Source: Odiellus spinosus
Taxonomy: Eukaryota; Arthropoda; Arachnida; Opiliones; Phalangiidae
DNA: 64,000 nucleotides
Assembly: GCA_963920705.1 (NCBI GenBank)
Contig: OY987225.1
Coordinates: forward strand, 30,193,538-30,257,537
Direction: 5' to 3'
Numbering within the stretch: position 1 is the stretch's first letter; each line of letters opens with the position of its first letter. The position numbers and the translations under genes were made by a program. Positions 47,100 through 61,129 of the stretch are shown piece by piece. The notes beneath the pieces are model-generated. The model made no database searches, was not told the DNA's origin, and was given only the letters and a program-made list of their open reading frames with translations.

Positions 47100-49788
47100 T
47101 TAAACTTTATATATAATTCCAAGGATTTCTGAAACTTAATAAAATAAACCGTAAATTATTCAGCTACAAATTTTAAAATCGTCGCTAGTTGAATTTGACC
47201 TCTTGTTTGACCCCACTCCTACGCTCGTGATAAAAGCCATAATAAAATGATTAAAATCTTTCACCGTAAATCACAATGTAGTTTAATAAAACCCATTACA
47301 AACATGTCCTTAATAACCAGTATTAAATAAGCACCAATTATATTTAATTGTCAAATTGTACAACTTTATACGAAGTTTAAAAATAATTTAAAACTGCATG
47401 GTCGCTAATATTTGAAGTCAAAATTACAATTAATACCGACAGCCTGAAATTATAAGTTATCTAAAGTGATTGAAAAGGTTGTCTGTCCGTTTTTAAAACT
47501 AATATTACAGCGTCACCTGAAATATTTTGAAATAGAAAAACAAACAAGTACCTTTAATTGAAACATTTACTAAATGAAAATGAAATTAGAATGGATTTTA
47601 AAAATTTGCTTAACCCCCTGAAGAGTTAACTCGGTATAATCAATTTGGAAATCCTTCTTGAACGTAAAGAAAAGAAAAATCAATCAGTTTTCGTTCCATT
47701 TAGACAACGATCTTGGCGATTCTTAGGGAGAAATCGGGTCTCCCGAAAGATTTATAACTCTCGTAAATATAGAGATCGGAAAAAAGGTTATCTAAATAAA
47801 AATCGGCTATCGTAAATCTTATCGAATAGATTCTCGTGTCATGTTAAGTTTTTATTAGTTTACCAATAGTGACGTCATTGATGAGATATTAAGTTTTAAT
47901 GTTTTGTAGTACAATATTACCCTATTTAGTCATGTATTGGAAATATACGAAATATATGTAGATATCCCGTTTGAAATGACATGGCACACTTTCTATGGGT
48001 TTTGGCTTTCTATGGATTTCCTTTAAATTGAGATATATTGTTAAGATTAGTTAAAGGAGCAAAATTGTCCATGGGAACTTTTCCCTAGCTCCAACGGATT
48101 GTCCAGTATCAATGGTTAAAGTTTGTACCCTCGTAGTTGGTTTTGGGATTTTTTTTTAAATTTTTGGCCAAAAAAGTAATTTTTTCCTCGTTACCTTAGT
48201 TATGACGTAATTAAAATTTGATTTTTTGACTCTGAAATATGCCAAAGAAAGGTCACGGAAAATATTAAGATTGTAAACGTCTGGAAATCTTTAAGAAGGA
48301 TGCAAAAGATCAAATCTAGGAATTTGAGAAATGAAATTTAAAGGGAGTTCCTCTATTAGTTTTATTTCTTTATGTTCTGAATTTATTCTAACTTAACTCG
48401 ATGCAAATTGAGAAACCCCAAAATTTAAAAAATATATTTATTTGGCATAGATTTCCGCGTTTATAAAACATTTATTTGTAAATTGCTTAATAATGTAGCA
48501 TCTTCTCGGGTCTTCGTATACTTCCGCGTGCTGGGTGACTCCGAAGTCGTTATCTCTTTTCGCTTAACTACAATAATCGTGGGATGGGCTCGGCGTACGC
48601 GTGTACTGTACAGTGATATCGTAAATATTATATCTGCTGAATTAAACTATTCTTTTTAAAAACAAATATAAAGTCGGGAACCATTATCAATTTAGGAAGT
48701 GAAGTAGGGCCAAGAGAATTTAGGTTTTAGTTAGACACGCTAACGTAAGGCTCTCGCGGATAATCTATATAATGTTATTTATATATTGGATGCTATTTAA
48801 AAAATAAAATCCTTCCTCCATTGAGAATTATTAATAATTAAAAACGACCCATCCCAAATTAAGCCAAAAACTAAAATACCTTCTATACCGAAACCAATAT
48901 TTAATTAAAAATTGCTTGTAAATTCTCGACTAAGTTTTTTTGGCACGGTGATTCGGAAAATAATATCTCCAAATTCCCTTTAATTATTTCACCAAAAGTA
49001 CAATCATAATTGAATTAATTAAGTTATCTTAATTGCAAACGTGCCTTGATAAATTTAAAACTAAAATTGGCCCCGACCGGCTTTCGTGTCAAATTCGCCA
49101 TTAAACTCGAACTTGTCGTATTAAAGAAAACAATTACTGGTCACCTAGAAAGTTCGTGCCCCGAAGATTTGTGTCTAGGTTTCGCAAGATCCGCCGAGAC
49201 CCAGAAACCAAAAAAATATATATATTATTAAAAATTAAAGCAAATTAGTCGTTTAATGAGTCTCTAATTCAAGTTCTTAACTTTCTCTCTCACGTAGGGG
49301 CTAACTCCCCCCCTTCCCTCGCCACCAATTTAATACTAATTTTGCACGCTTTATAAAGGGGGTGTCATATTTGAACCTGACTTTAAGGGGGTCGAAAATT
49401 TTGTTTGTCATTATCATTGTTAGGAGGTCGAACCGTCGAACGACCGAGTTCGTTAGCCTCGAAATTTCATCATCACAATGGGTCACCTGGTCACCCATAA
49501 TCGCGTTTTAAGGGAATTTATTACTAGGCCTAGTCTTTAATGTATTCGCGATTTATGAATATATTTTACGATAAACGTTTTTCCTACCCCACCTACCCTC
49601 ATTACCAATTTTATTACCTTTTTACCGATAAACTTGAATTTAATTTATTTCCTAACAAGATGGTAAGCTATTCTATAATGTTTTGACTCTCCTATTGTTA
49701 ACCCACTATATAGAGAGGTAATTTACCACGTAAATTACTAGGTAATAATAATTTATGGATTGCTCTGGTAAAATTACCAAAATGGTAA
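47100..49788. other. AT-rich stretch without a gene
   Basis: No gene is visible. TGACGTCA lies at 47,870-47,877 in an ACCAATAGTGACGTCATTG context. Frames of 61-65 codons at 49,046 and 49,301 are unrecognised. From about 49,600 the motif GGTAAT and its inverse recur many times up to the next element. Confidence 0.5.
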
Positions 49789-49790
49789 TT

Positions 49791-49976
49791 AGAGCTCGGC
49801 GTTTGGACAAGAAAATATCCGTTTGTTTGATCTTTATACATAATTTGAAATTATCCACGGGGAGCCTATGATAAAAGCATGTTATCGCGAATAATTTACT
49901 GAATAATATCTATTTTTATTAATAAATAAATGATTAACCGTTATTTATGAATAATTTTGTCCAAACGCCGAGCTCT
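49791..49976. mobile_element. Palindrome-ended element (186 bp)
   Basis: Perfect 20-bp ends AGAGCTCGGCGTTTGGACAA pair with their inverse. The pairing extends outward by ATT/AAT. The flanks TGGTAA and TGATAA may be a target duplication with one change. There is no open frame. Confidence 0.82.
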
Positions 49977-49978
49977 AA

Positions 49979-50626
49979 TGATAATTTATAATTTAAAAAG
50001 TTTTACCGTTTTAATTGATATGGTAATATAATTTTTCACGAGTGTATGTGAGTTGATTAGTCTGAAATAAGAATTTTAAAGATTTGAAAGATTAATTTCG
50101 CATTTAAAATAGCAGAAATTAAAATACAAGCTCAATTCTCGGGTATCATAAATCACTTCTTGTTCAAAGTCAGTGAACGAACTGAGGAAACTTTAGCAGA
50201 CGATTTCTTCAAATGTTTTGTAAAGAAATACAAAAACAATAGAGAATAATGAAAATTTTTAAGATCTTAATCAAGGGCCCCTGAATTTTATTGTTAAAAT
50301 ACCAGCATTTCATCCGTGAAAGCTGTTTTATTTAATTTAATCTTTCTGGAGCGTGAAAAAAAGTACATTCTTAGAAAAACAATAACGAAAAACGCTATCA
50401 AATTTCCTCGTATCGAAGAAATACGAAAATAACCAAAATAACATTGAAAAACAAATTATTTGTCGCTATAAGCCTGGCTTAATTTAATTAACCGAAACAG
50501 TAGACTTATTATCAAAGCCTATATTGAAAAACGTATTCAAATTTCCTCGTATATAAATGAAATTCACAAATCCCCAAAATAACGATAAAAAAATAATTAT
50601 TTTTGGTTAATCCTAGCATAATTTAA
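49979..50626. other. AT-rich stretch without a gene
   Basis: No gene is visible. Two diverged direct repeats lie at about 50,390-50,480 and 50,527-50,620 (AAATTTCCTCGTAT, then CAAAATAACnnTnAAAAA). Confidence 0.5.
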
Positions 50627-50630
50627 TTAA

Positions 50631-50850
50631 AGGGAGAATGAAAGGCCGAAACAACCTATTTTTAATCGATTAAGAATGGTAAAATAATGAGAAAAACAAT
50701 AAAATAACTCACCAAAAATATTTCGTTATTTTATAATCAATTTCCAAAGCTCCGATGGTTTTGGTGAGTTATATTATTGTTTTTCTCATTATTTTAGCAT
50801 CGATGGTTTAATCGATTAAAAATAGGTTGTTTTGGCCTTTCATTTTCCCT
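50631..50850. mobile_element. TTAA-flanked long-hairpin element (220 bp)
   Basis: It is flanked by TTAA (50,627-50,630 and 50,851-50,854). Arms of nearly 90 bp start AGGGAGAATGAAAGGCC and AGGGAAAATGAAAGGCC. They continue through CAACCTATTTTTAATCGATT, AAAATAATGAGAAAAACAAT and AACTCACC, and leave a loop of about 40 bp. The terminal ten bases match the TA family but the rest does not, so it is a relative mobilised by the same kind of transposase, by inference. Confidence 0.9.
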
Positions 50851-50854
50851 TTAA

Positions 50855-51888
50855 CCGGTCGATACCATAGGCTTATTATCAAAGCAATTTCAAATTAGTT
50901 GATGCTGTAAGTTTACTTTCGTACGAGTGACGTCAGTTTTACTTTACATTTCAATACGCTTCCATAGAATAACGTTCAAGAAATCGGATTATTAGATTAA
51001 AAATGGTCCAAATTGTAAAATTCCAACAGAATTCGACTATATCACCACTTCTCCTATTATCTCCTTCTGATCATGCCCAATATTTGGATATTAAAATTTA
51101 AACTGCGCTGAACTTATTCCATTACAAATAGCGAAATCTTGGAATCGGAGTATCGATTGGTCGTTGCCAAAGGCGACAATAATGACAGCCCTTTTTACGA
51201 ATCTAATTAAATATTCCTCACGAGAGTTTCACGATATTAGAAATCGATTTTAACAAGTTTTTTAAGAAGAAAAATAAATTTCGAACGTGGTCTTGATGGC
51301 GGCGTTTCTTTTATTTCATATCGGTTTTGATTTGAATTTAAATTTTCCCATTTTAAAGTGACGCTATCGCGATGTTTTTCAAAGGCTTACGTATCATATT
51401 TTTACTTTTTTCATACAATTAAAATTTATATTAAAAATTTAACTCCTGGCAATAATAAGTTTCAAATGAAAAGCAAAGCTTAATTTAAGCTTCACTTTTG
51501 TTTTGACGCAAAAGTTCGATTCTTGCCTCAAAAATTATTGAATTTAGTACTTTCACGAAAGAGACGACGCGAAAACAACCATGTCACGTCACGTAACAAT
51601 CAGAATGCGTCAGAGCTAACTGTTGTCTCCGTAATAAACACGAGACCACATCTTGACGTATTTTTGCATGATTCGTGAGAAATTGGTGAAAGTCTCGCTT
51701 TAAGTTAACGGTATGAATTTCAAATGGGGGAGGGTTTCCAATTGATATTATAAATATTTTCATATTATACCCGATTGAACTTTCAAGTGTCGGAATTCTT
51801 AAAAGTATGTAGCTCGCGAAGATCTTGCGTAATATAACAAGTTGGGAAACCAAAATATAACCTCCCCGACCCCGACGTTAAGGTAACA
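50855..51888. other. AT-rich stretch before the satellite
   Basis: No gene is visible. TGACGTCA lies at 50,928-50,935. DR3 copy 4 lies at 51,546-51,612. An 89-codon minus frame at 51,584-51,853 is unrecognised. Confidence 0.5.
51546..51612 (-). repeat. Dispersed repeat DR3, copy 4
   Basis: In reverse it reads TCTGATTGTTACGTGACGTG, then TCGCGTCG and CTTTCGTGAAAGTACTAAAT. It lies about 280 bp left of the satellite edge. Confidence 0.4.
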
Positions 51889-51958
51889 TGAAATGAAACG
51901 CGGCGACAGATGAAACGCAACGACAAATGAAACGCGGCGACAAATGAATCGCGGCGAA

Positions 51959-52267
51959 AGTAAAACGCGTCCACAAATAGAAGTAAAATATACATTAGTA
52001 TATATATTAGTAAAAAATACATTGTCAATAATTAAAAATAATAAAAATCACAATTTAATATAATAGAATAGCTACATCTTCTGTCCTACCTAATTTAAGG
52101 CGCTAACAAGATGGGGAAGCCCATAGTAATAGCTACACCCCTGACATTACCTGTCTTTCATTCCTATCTTCAGTAGCCAGAGAACCTAGCTTAAAGGAAA
52201 TTATTATACTCTTTATTAAAATATAGTAAAAAATACATTGCCAATAATTAAAAATAATAAAAATCAC
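51959..52267 (-). repeat. Satellite spacer, type example
   Basis: This spacer of about 309 bp recurs 18 times with over 95% identity by eye; one copy is split by F4 and one is cut by the window edge. A 46-bp sequence starting TAGTAAAAAATACATTG occurs twice in it (52,008-52,053 and 52,224-52,269, one difference) and brackets a 170-bp core. The core holds AGATGGGGAAGCCCATAG, which can form a 5-bp stem with a GAAG loop, and two AATAGCTAC motifs. Two spacer types exist: TTCCTATC (type D) and TTCCTTTC (type T), named after the difference. On the minus strand a TATTATATTAAA string precedes an ATG that opens a hydrophobic frame. Confidence 0.93.
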
Positions 52268-54005
52268 AAATGAAACGCGGCGACAAATGAAACGCGGCGA
52301 CAAATGAAAAGCGGCGACAAATGATACGCGGCGACAAATGAAACGCGGCGACAAATGAAACGCGGCGACAGATGAAACGCAACGACAAATGAAACGCGGC
52401 GACAAATGAATCGCGGCGACAAATGCAACGCGGCGACAAATGAATCGCGGCGACAAATGAAACGCGGCGACAGATGAAACGCAACGACAAATGAATCGCG
52501 GCGACAAATGAATCGCGGCGAAAGTAAAACGCGTCCACAAATAGAAGTAAAATATACATTAGTATATATATTAGTAAAAAATACATTGTCAATAATTAAA
52601 AATAATAAAAATCACAATTTAATATAATAGAATAGCTACATCTTCTGTCCTACCTAATTTAAGGCGCTAACAAGATGGGGAAGCCCATAGTAATAGCTAC
52701 ACCCCTGACATTACCTGTCTTTCATTCCTATCTTCAGTAGCCAGAGAACCTAGCTTAAAGGAAATTATTATACTCTTTATTAAAATATAGTAAAAAATAC
52801 ATTGCCAATAATTAAAAATAATAAAAATCACAAATGAAACGCGGCGACAAATGCAACGCGACGACAAATGAAACGCGGCGACAGATGAAACGCGACGACA
52901 AATGAAACGCGACGACAAATGAAACGCGACGACAGATGAAACGCGACGACAAATGTAACGCGGCGACAGATGAAACGCGACGACAAATGAAACGCGACGA
53001 CAAATGAAACGCGACGACAAATGAAACGCGGCGACAGATGAAACGCGACGACAAATGAAACGCGACGACAAATGAAACGCGACGACAAATGAAACGCGGC
53101 GACAGATGAAACGCGGCGACAAATGAAAAGCGGCGACAAATGATACGCGGCGACAAATGAAACGCGGCGACAAATGAAACGCGGCGACAGATGAAACGCA
53201 ACGACAAATGAAACGCGGCGACAAATGAATCGCGGCGACAAATGAAACGCGGCGACAGATGAAACGCAACGACAAATGAATCGCGGCGACAAATGAATCG
53301 CGGCGAAAGTAAAACGCGTCCACAAATAGAAGTAAAATATACATTAGTATATATATTAGTAAAAAATACATTGTCAATAATTAAAAATAATAAAAATCAC
53401 AATTTAATATAATAGAATAGCTACATCTTCTGTCCTACCTAATTTAAGGCGCTAACAAGATGGGGAAGCCCATAGTAAAAGCTACACCCCTGACATTACC
53501 TGTCTTTCATTCCTTTCTTCAGTAGCCAGAGAACCTAGCTTAAAGGAAATTATTATACTCTTTATTAAAATATAGTAAAAAATACATTGCCAATAATTAA
53601 AAATAATAAAAATCACAAATGAAACGCGGCGACAGATGAAACGCGGCGACAAATGAAACGCGACGACAAATGTAACGCGGCGACAGATGAAACGCGTCGA
53701 CAAATGAAACGCGACGACAAATGAATCGCGACGACAAATGAAACGCGGCGACAGATGAAACGCGGCGACAAATGAAACGCGGCGACAAATGATACGTGGC
53801 GACAAATGAAACGCGGCGACAAATGAAACGCAACGACAAATGAATCGCGGCGACAAATGAATCGCGGCGACAGATGAAACGCAACGAAAAATGAATCGCG
53901 GCGACAAATGAAACGCGGCGACAAATGAATCGCGGCGACAAATGAAACGCGGCGACAGATGAAACGCAACGACAAATGAATCGCGGCGACAAATGAATCG
54001 CGGCG

Positions 54006-55799
54006 AAAGTAAAACGCGTCCACAAATAGAAGTAAAATATACATTAGTATATATATTAGTAAAAAATACATTGTCAATAATTAAAAATAATAAAAATCAC
54101 AATTTAATATAATAGAATAGCTACATCTTCTGTCCTACCTAATTTAAGGCGCTAACAAGATGGGGAAGCCCATAGAAATAGCTACACCCCTGACATTACC
54201 TGTCTTTCATTCCTTTCTTCAGTAGCCAGAGAACCTAGCTTAAAGGAAATTATTATACTCTTTATTAAAATATAGTAAAAAATACATTGCCAATAATTAA
54301 AAATAATAAAAATCACAAATGAAACGCGGCGACAGATGAAACGCGGCGACAAATGAAACGCGACGACAAATGTAACGCGGCGACAGATGAAACGCGACGA
54401 CAAATGAAACGCGACGACAAATGAACCGCGACGACAAATGAAACGCGGCGACAGATGAAACACGGCGAGAAATGAAACGCGGCGATAAATGATACGTGGC
54501 GACAAATGAAACGCGGCGACAAATGAAACGCGGCGACAGATGAAACGCAACGACAAATGAAACGCGGCGACAAATGAATCGCGGCGAAAGTAAAACGCGT
54601 CCACAAATAGAAGTAAAATATACATTAGTATATATATTAGTAAAAAATACATTGTCTATAATTATAAATAATAAAAATCACAATTTAATATAATAGAATA
54701 GCTACATCTTCTGTCCTACCTAATTTAAGGCGCTAACAAGATGGGGAAGCCCATAGTAATAGCTACACCCCTGACATTACCTGTCTTTCATTCCTATCTT
54801 CAGTAGCCAGAGAACCTAGCTTAAAGGAAATTATTATACTCTTTATTAAAATATAGTAAAAAATACATTGCCAATAATTAAAAATAATAAAAATCACAAA
54901 TGAAACGCGGCGACAAATGAAACGCGGCGACAGATGAAACGCGGCGACAGATGAAACGCGACGACAAATGAAACGCGACGACAAATGAAACGCGACGACA
55001 AATGAAACGCGGCGACAGATGAAACGCGGCGACAAATGAAAAGCGGCGACAAATGATACGCGGCGACAAATGAAACGCGGCGACAAATGAAACGCGGCGA
55101 CAGATGAAACGCAACGACAAATGAAACGCGGCGACAAATGAATCGCGGCGAAAGTAAAACGCGTCCACAAATAGAAGTAAAATATACATTAGTATATATA
55201 TTAGTAAAAAATACATTGTCAATAATTAAAAATAATAAAAATCACAATTTAATATAATAGAATAGCTACATCTTCTGTCCTACCTAATTTAAGGCGCTAA
55301 CAAGATGGGGAAGCCCATAGTAATAGCTACACCCCTGACATTACCTGTCTTTCATTCCTATCTTCAGTAGCCAGAGAACCTAGCTTAAAGGAAATTATTA
55401 TACTCTTTATTAAAATATAGTAAAAAATACATTGCCAATAATTAAAAATAATAAAAATCACAAATGAAACGCGGCGACAAATGAAACGCGGCGACAAATG
55501 AAACGCGGCGACAGATGAAACGCGGCGACAGATGAAACGCGACGACAAATGAAACGCGACGACAAATGAAACGCGACGACAAATGAAACGCGGCGACAGA
55601 TGAAACGCGGCGACAAATGAAAAGCGGTGACAAATGATACGCGGCGACAAATGAAACGCGGCGACAAATGAAACGCGGCGACAGATGAAACGCAACGACA
55701 AATGAAACGCGGCGACAAATGAATCGCGGCGACAAATGAAACGCGGCGACAGATGAAACGCAACGACAAATGAATCGCGGCGACAAATGAATCGCGGCG
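54006..55799. repeat. Super-repeat of three satellite monomers, copy 1 (1,794 bp)
   Basis: Monomers of 581, 564 and 649 bp with spacer types T, D, D. The first monomer carries the rare ACACGGCGAGAAATG unit and the second spacer has the rare TTGTCTATAATTATAAAT variant. Both rarities recur in the same order at 57,695-59,488. Confidence 0.88.
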
Positions 55800-57694
55800 A
55801 AAGTAAAACGCGTCCACAAATAGAAGTAAAATATACATTAGTATATATATTAGTAAAAAATACATTGTCAATAATTAAAAATAATAAAAATCACAATTTA
55901 ATATAATAGAATAGCTACATCTTCTGTCCTACCTAATTTAAGGCGCTAACAAGATGGGGAAGCCCATAGTAATAGCTACACCCCTGACATTACCTGTCTT
56001 TCATTCCTTTCTTCAGTAGCCAGAGAACCTAGCTTAAAGGAAATTATTATACTCTTTATTAAAATATAGTAAAAAATACATTGCCAATAATTAAAAATAA
56101 TAAAAATCACAAATGAAACGCGGCGACAGATGAAACGCGGCGACAAATGAAACGCGACGACAAATGTAACGAGGCGACGGATGAAACGCGACGACAAATG
56201 AAACGCGACGACAAATGAACCGCGACGACAAATGAAACGCGGCGACAGATGAAACGCAACGACAAATGAATCGCGGCGACAAATGAAACGCGGCGACAAA
56301 TGAATCGCGGCGACAAATGAAACGCGGCGACAGATGAAACGCAACGACAAATGAATCGCGGCGACAAATGAATCGCGGCGAAAGTAAAACGCGTCCACAA
56401 ATAGAAGTAAAATATACATTAGTATATATATTAGTAAAAAATACATTGTCAATAATTAAAAATAATAAAAATCACAATTTAATATAATAGAATAGCTACA
56501 TCTTCTGTCCTACCTAATTTAAGGCGCTAACAAGATGGGGAAGCCCATAGTAATAGCTACACCCCTGACATTACCTGTCTTTCATTCCTATCTTCAGTAG
56601 CCAGAGAACCTAGCTTAAAGGAAATTATTATACTCTTTATTAAAATATAGTAAAAAATACATTGCCAATAATTAAAAATAATAAAAATCACAAATGAAAC
56701 GCGGCGACAAATGAAACGCGGCGACAAATGAAAAGCGGCGACAAATGATACGCGGCGACAAATGAAACGCGGCGACAAATGAAACGCGGCGACAGATGAA
56801 ACGCAACGACAAATGAAACGCGGCGACAAATGAATCGCGGCGACAAATGAAACGCGGCGACAAATGAATCGCGGCGACAAATGAAACGCGGCGACAGATG
56901 AAACGCAACGACAAATGAATCGCGGCGACAAATGAATCGCGGCGAAAGTAAAACGCGTCCACAAATAGAAGTAAAATATACATTAGTATATATATTAGTA
57001 AAAATACATTGTCAATAATTAAAAATAATAAAAATCACAATTTAATATAATAGAATAGCTACATCTTCTGTCCTACCTAATTTAAGGCGCTAACAAGATG
57101 GGGAAGCCCATAGTAATAGCTACACCCCTGACATTACCTGTCTTTCATTCCTATCTTCAGTAGCCAGAGAACCTAGCTTAAAGGAAATTATTATACTCTT
57201 TATTAAAATATAGTAAAAAATACATTGCCAATAATTAAAAATAATAAAAATCACAAATGAAACGCGGCGACAAATGCAACGCGACGACAAATGAAACGCG
57301 GCGACAGATGAAACGCGACGACAAATGAAACGCGACGACAAATGAAACGCGACGACAGATGAAACGCGACGACAAATGTAACGCGGCGACAGATGAAACG
57401 CGACGACAAATGAAACGCGACGACAAATGAAACGCGACGACAAATGAAACGCGGCGACAGATGAAACGCGACGACAAATGAAACGCGACGACAAATGAAA
57501 CGCGACGACAAATGAAAAGCGGCGACAAATGATACGCGGCGACAAATGAAACGCGGCGACAAATGAAACGCGGCGACAGATGAAACGCAACGACAAATGA
57601 AACGCGGCGACAAATGAATCGCGGCGACAAATGAAACGCGGCGACAGATGAAACGCAACGACAAATGAATCGCGGCGACAAATGAATCGCGGCG

Positions 57695-59488
57695 AAAGTA
57701 AAACGCGTCCACAAATAGAAGTAAAATATACATTAGTATATATATTAGTAAAAAATACATTGTCAATAATTAAAAATAATAAAAATCACAATTTAATATA
57801 ATAGAATAGCTACATCTTCTGTCCTACCTAATTTAAGGCGCTAACAAGATGGGGAAGCCCATAGAAATAGCTACACCCCTGACATTACCTGTCTTTCATT
57901 CCTTTCTTCAGTAGCCAGAGAACCTAGCTTAAAGGAAATTATTATACTCTTTATTAAAATATAGTAAAAAATACATTGCCAATAATTAAAAATAATAAAA
58001 ATCACAAATGAAACGCGGCGACAGATGAAACGCGGCGACAAATGAAACGCGACGACAAATGTAACGCGGCGACAGATGAAACGCGACGACAAATGAAACG
58101 CGACGACAAATGAACCGCGACGACAAATGAAACGCGGCGACAGATGAAACACGGCGAGAAATGAAACGCGGCGACAAATGATACGTGGCGACAAATGAAA
58201 CGCGGCGACAAATGAAACGCGGCGACAGATGAAACGCAACGACAAATGAAACGCGGCGACAAATGAATCGCGGCGAAAGTAAAACGCGTCCACAAATAGA
58301 AGTAAAATATACATTAGTATATATATTAGTAAAAAATACATTGTCTATAATTATAAATAATAAAAATCACAATTTAATATAATAGAATAGCTACATCTTC
58401 TGTCCTACCTAATTTAAGGCGCTAACAAGATGGGGAAGCCCATAGTAATAGCTACACCCCTGACATTACCTGTCTTTCATTCCTATCTTCAGTAGCCAGA
58501 GAACCTAGCTTAAAGGAAATTATTATACTCTTTATTAAAATATAGTAAAAAATACATTGCCAATAATTAAAAATAATAAAAATCACAAATGAAACGCGGC
58601 GACAAATGAAACGCGGCGACAGATGAAACGCGGCGACAGATGAAACGCGACGACAAATGAAACGCGACGACAAATGAAACGCGACGTAAAATGAAACGCG
58701 GCGACAGATGAAACGCGGCGACAAATGAAAAGCGGCGACAAATGATACGCGGCGACAAATGAAACGCGGCGACAAATGAAACGCGGCGACAGATGAAACG
58801 CAACGACAAATGAAACGCGGCGACAAATGAATCGCGGCGAAAGTAAAACGCGTCCACAAATAGAAGTAAAATATACATTAGTATATATATTAGTAAAAAA
58901 TACATTGTCAATAATTAAAAATAACAAAAATCACAATTTAATATAATAGAATAGCTACATCTTCTGTCCTACCTAATTTAAGGCGCTAACAAGATGGGGA
59001 AGCCCATAGTAATAGCTACACCCCTGACATTACCTGTCTTTCATTCCTATCTTCAGTAGCCAGAGAACCTAGCTTAAAGGAAATTATTATACTCTTTATT
59101 AAAATATAGTAAAAAATACATTGCCAATAATTAAAAATAATAAAAATCACAAATGAAACGCGGCGACAAATGAAACGCGGCGACAAATGAAACGCGGCGA
59201 CAGATGAAACGCGGCGACAGATGAAACGCGACGACAAATGAAACGCGACGACAAATGAAACGCGACGACAAATGAAACGCGGCGACAGATGAAACGCGGC
59301 GACAAATGAAAAGCGGCGACAAATGATACGCGGCGACAAATGAAACGCGGCGACAAATGAAACGCGGCGACAGATGAATCGCGGCGACAAATGAAACGCG
59401 GCGACAAATGAATCGCGGCGACAAATGAAACGCGGCGACAGATGAAACGCAACGACAAATGAATCGCGGCGACAAATGAATCGCGGCG
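57695..59488. repeat. Super-repeat of three satellite monomers, copy 2 (1,794 bp)
   Basis: It has the same three lengths, spacer types and private variants as 54,006-55,799. An intermediate T-D-D triplet at 55,800-57,694 is longer (1,895 bp), because its last array has 26 rather than 20 units. Confidence 0.88.
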
Positions 59489-61129
59489 AAAGTAAAACGC
59501 GTCCACAAATAGAAGTAAAATATACATTAGTATATATATTAGTAAAAAATACATTGTCAATAATTAAAAATAATAAAAATCACAATTTAATATAATAGAA
59601 TAGCTACATCTTCTGTCCTACCTAATTTAAGGCGCTAACAAGATGGGGAAGCCCATAGTAATAGCTACACCCCTGACATTACCTGTCTTTCATTCCTTTC
59701 TTCAGTAGCCAGAGAACCTAGCTTAAAGGAAATTATTATACTCTTTATTAAAATATAGTAAAAAATACATTGCCAATAATTAAAAATAATAAAAATCACA
59801 AATGAAACGCGGCGACAGATGAAACGCGGCGACAAATGAAACGCGACGACAAATGTAACGCGGCGACAGATGAAACGCGACGACAAATGAAACGCGACGA
59901 CAAATGAACCGCGACGACAAATGAAACTCGGCGACAAATGAAACGCGACGACCAATGAAACGCGGCGACAAATGAAACGCGACGACAAATGAAACGCGAC
60001 GACAAATGTAACGCGGCGACAGATGAAACGCGACGACAAATGAAACGCGACGACAAATGCAACGCGACGACAAATGAAACGCGGCGACAGATGAAACGCG
60101 ACGACAAATGAAACGCGGCGACAAATGAATCGCGGCGACAAATGAAACGCGGCGACAGATGAAACGCAACGACAAATGAATCGCGGCGACAAATGAAACG
60201 CGGCGACAAATGAATCGCGGCGACAAATGAAACGCGGCGACAGATGAAACGCAACGACAAATGAATCGCGGCGACAAATGAATCGCGGCGAAAGTAAAAC
60301 GCGTCCACGAATAGAAGTAAAATATACATTAGTATATATATTAGTAAAAAATACATTGTCAATAATTAAAAATAATAAAAATCACAATTTAATATAATAG
60401 AATAGCTACATCTTCTGTCCTACCTAATTTAAGGCGCTAACAAGATGGGGAAGCCCATAGTAATAGCTACACCCCTGACATTACCTGTCTTTCATTCCTA
60501 TCTTCAGTAGCCAGAGAACCTAGCTTAAAGGAAATTATTATACTCTTTATTAAAATATAGTAAAAAATACATTGCCAATAATTAAAAATAATAAAAATCA
60601 CAAATGAAACGCGGCGACAAATGCAACGCGACGACAAATGAAACGCGGCGACAGATGAAACGCGACGACAAATGAAACGCGACGACAAATGAAACGCGAC
60701 GACAGATGAAACGCGACGACAAATGTAACGCGGCGACAGATGAAACGCGACGACAAATGAAACGCGACGACAAATGAAACGCGACGACAAATGAAACGCG
60801 GCGACAGATGAAACGCGACGACAAATGAAACGCGACGACAAATGAAACGCGACGACAAATGAAACGCGGCGACAGATGAAACGCGGCGACAAATGAAAAG
60901 CGGCGACAAATGATACGCGGCGACAAATGAAACGCGGCGACAAATGAAACGCGGCGACAGATGAAACGCAACGACAAATGAAACGCGGCGACAAATGAAT
61001 CGCGGCGACAAATGAAACGCGGCGACAGATGAAACGCAACGACAAATGAATCGCGGCGACAAATGAATCGCGGCGAAAGTAAAACGCGTCCACAAATAGA
61101 AGTAAAATATACATTAGTATATATATTAG

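Noticed and set aside
52105-52150. Helitron 3' end (hairpin in the satellite spacer)
   Set aside because: The short ATGGG/CCCAT stem is not followed by CTRR on either strand, and no 5' TC end is evident.
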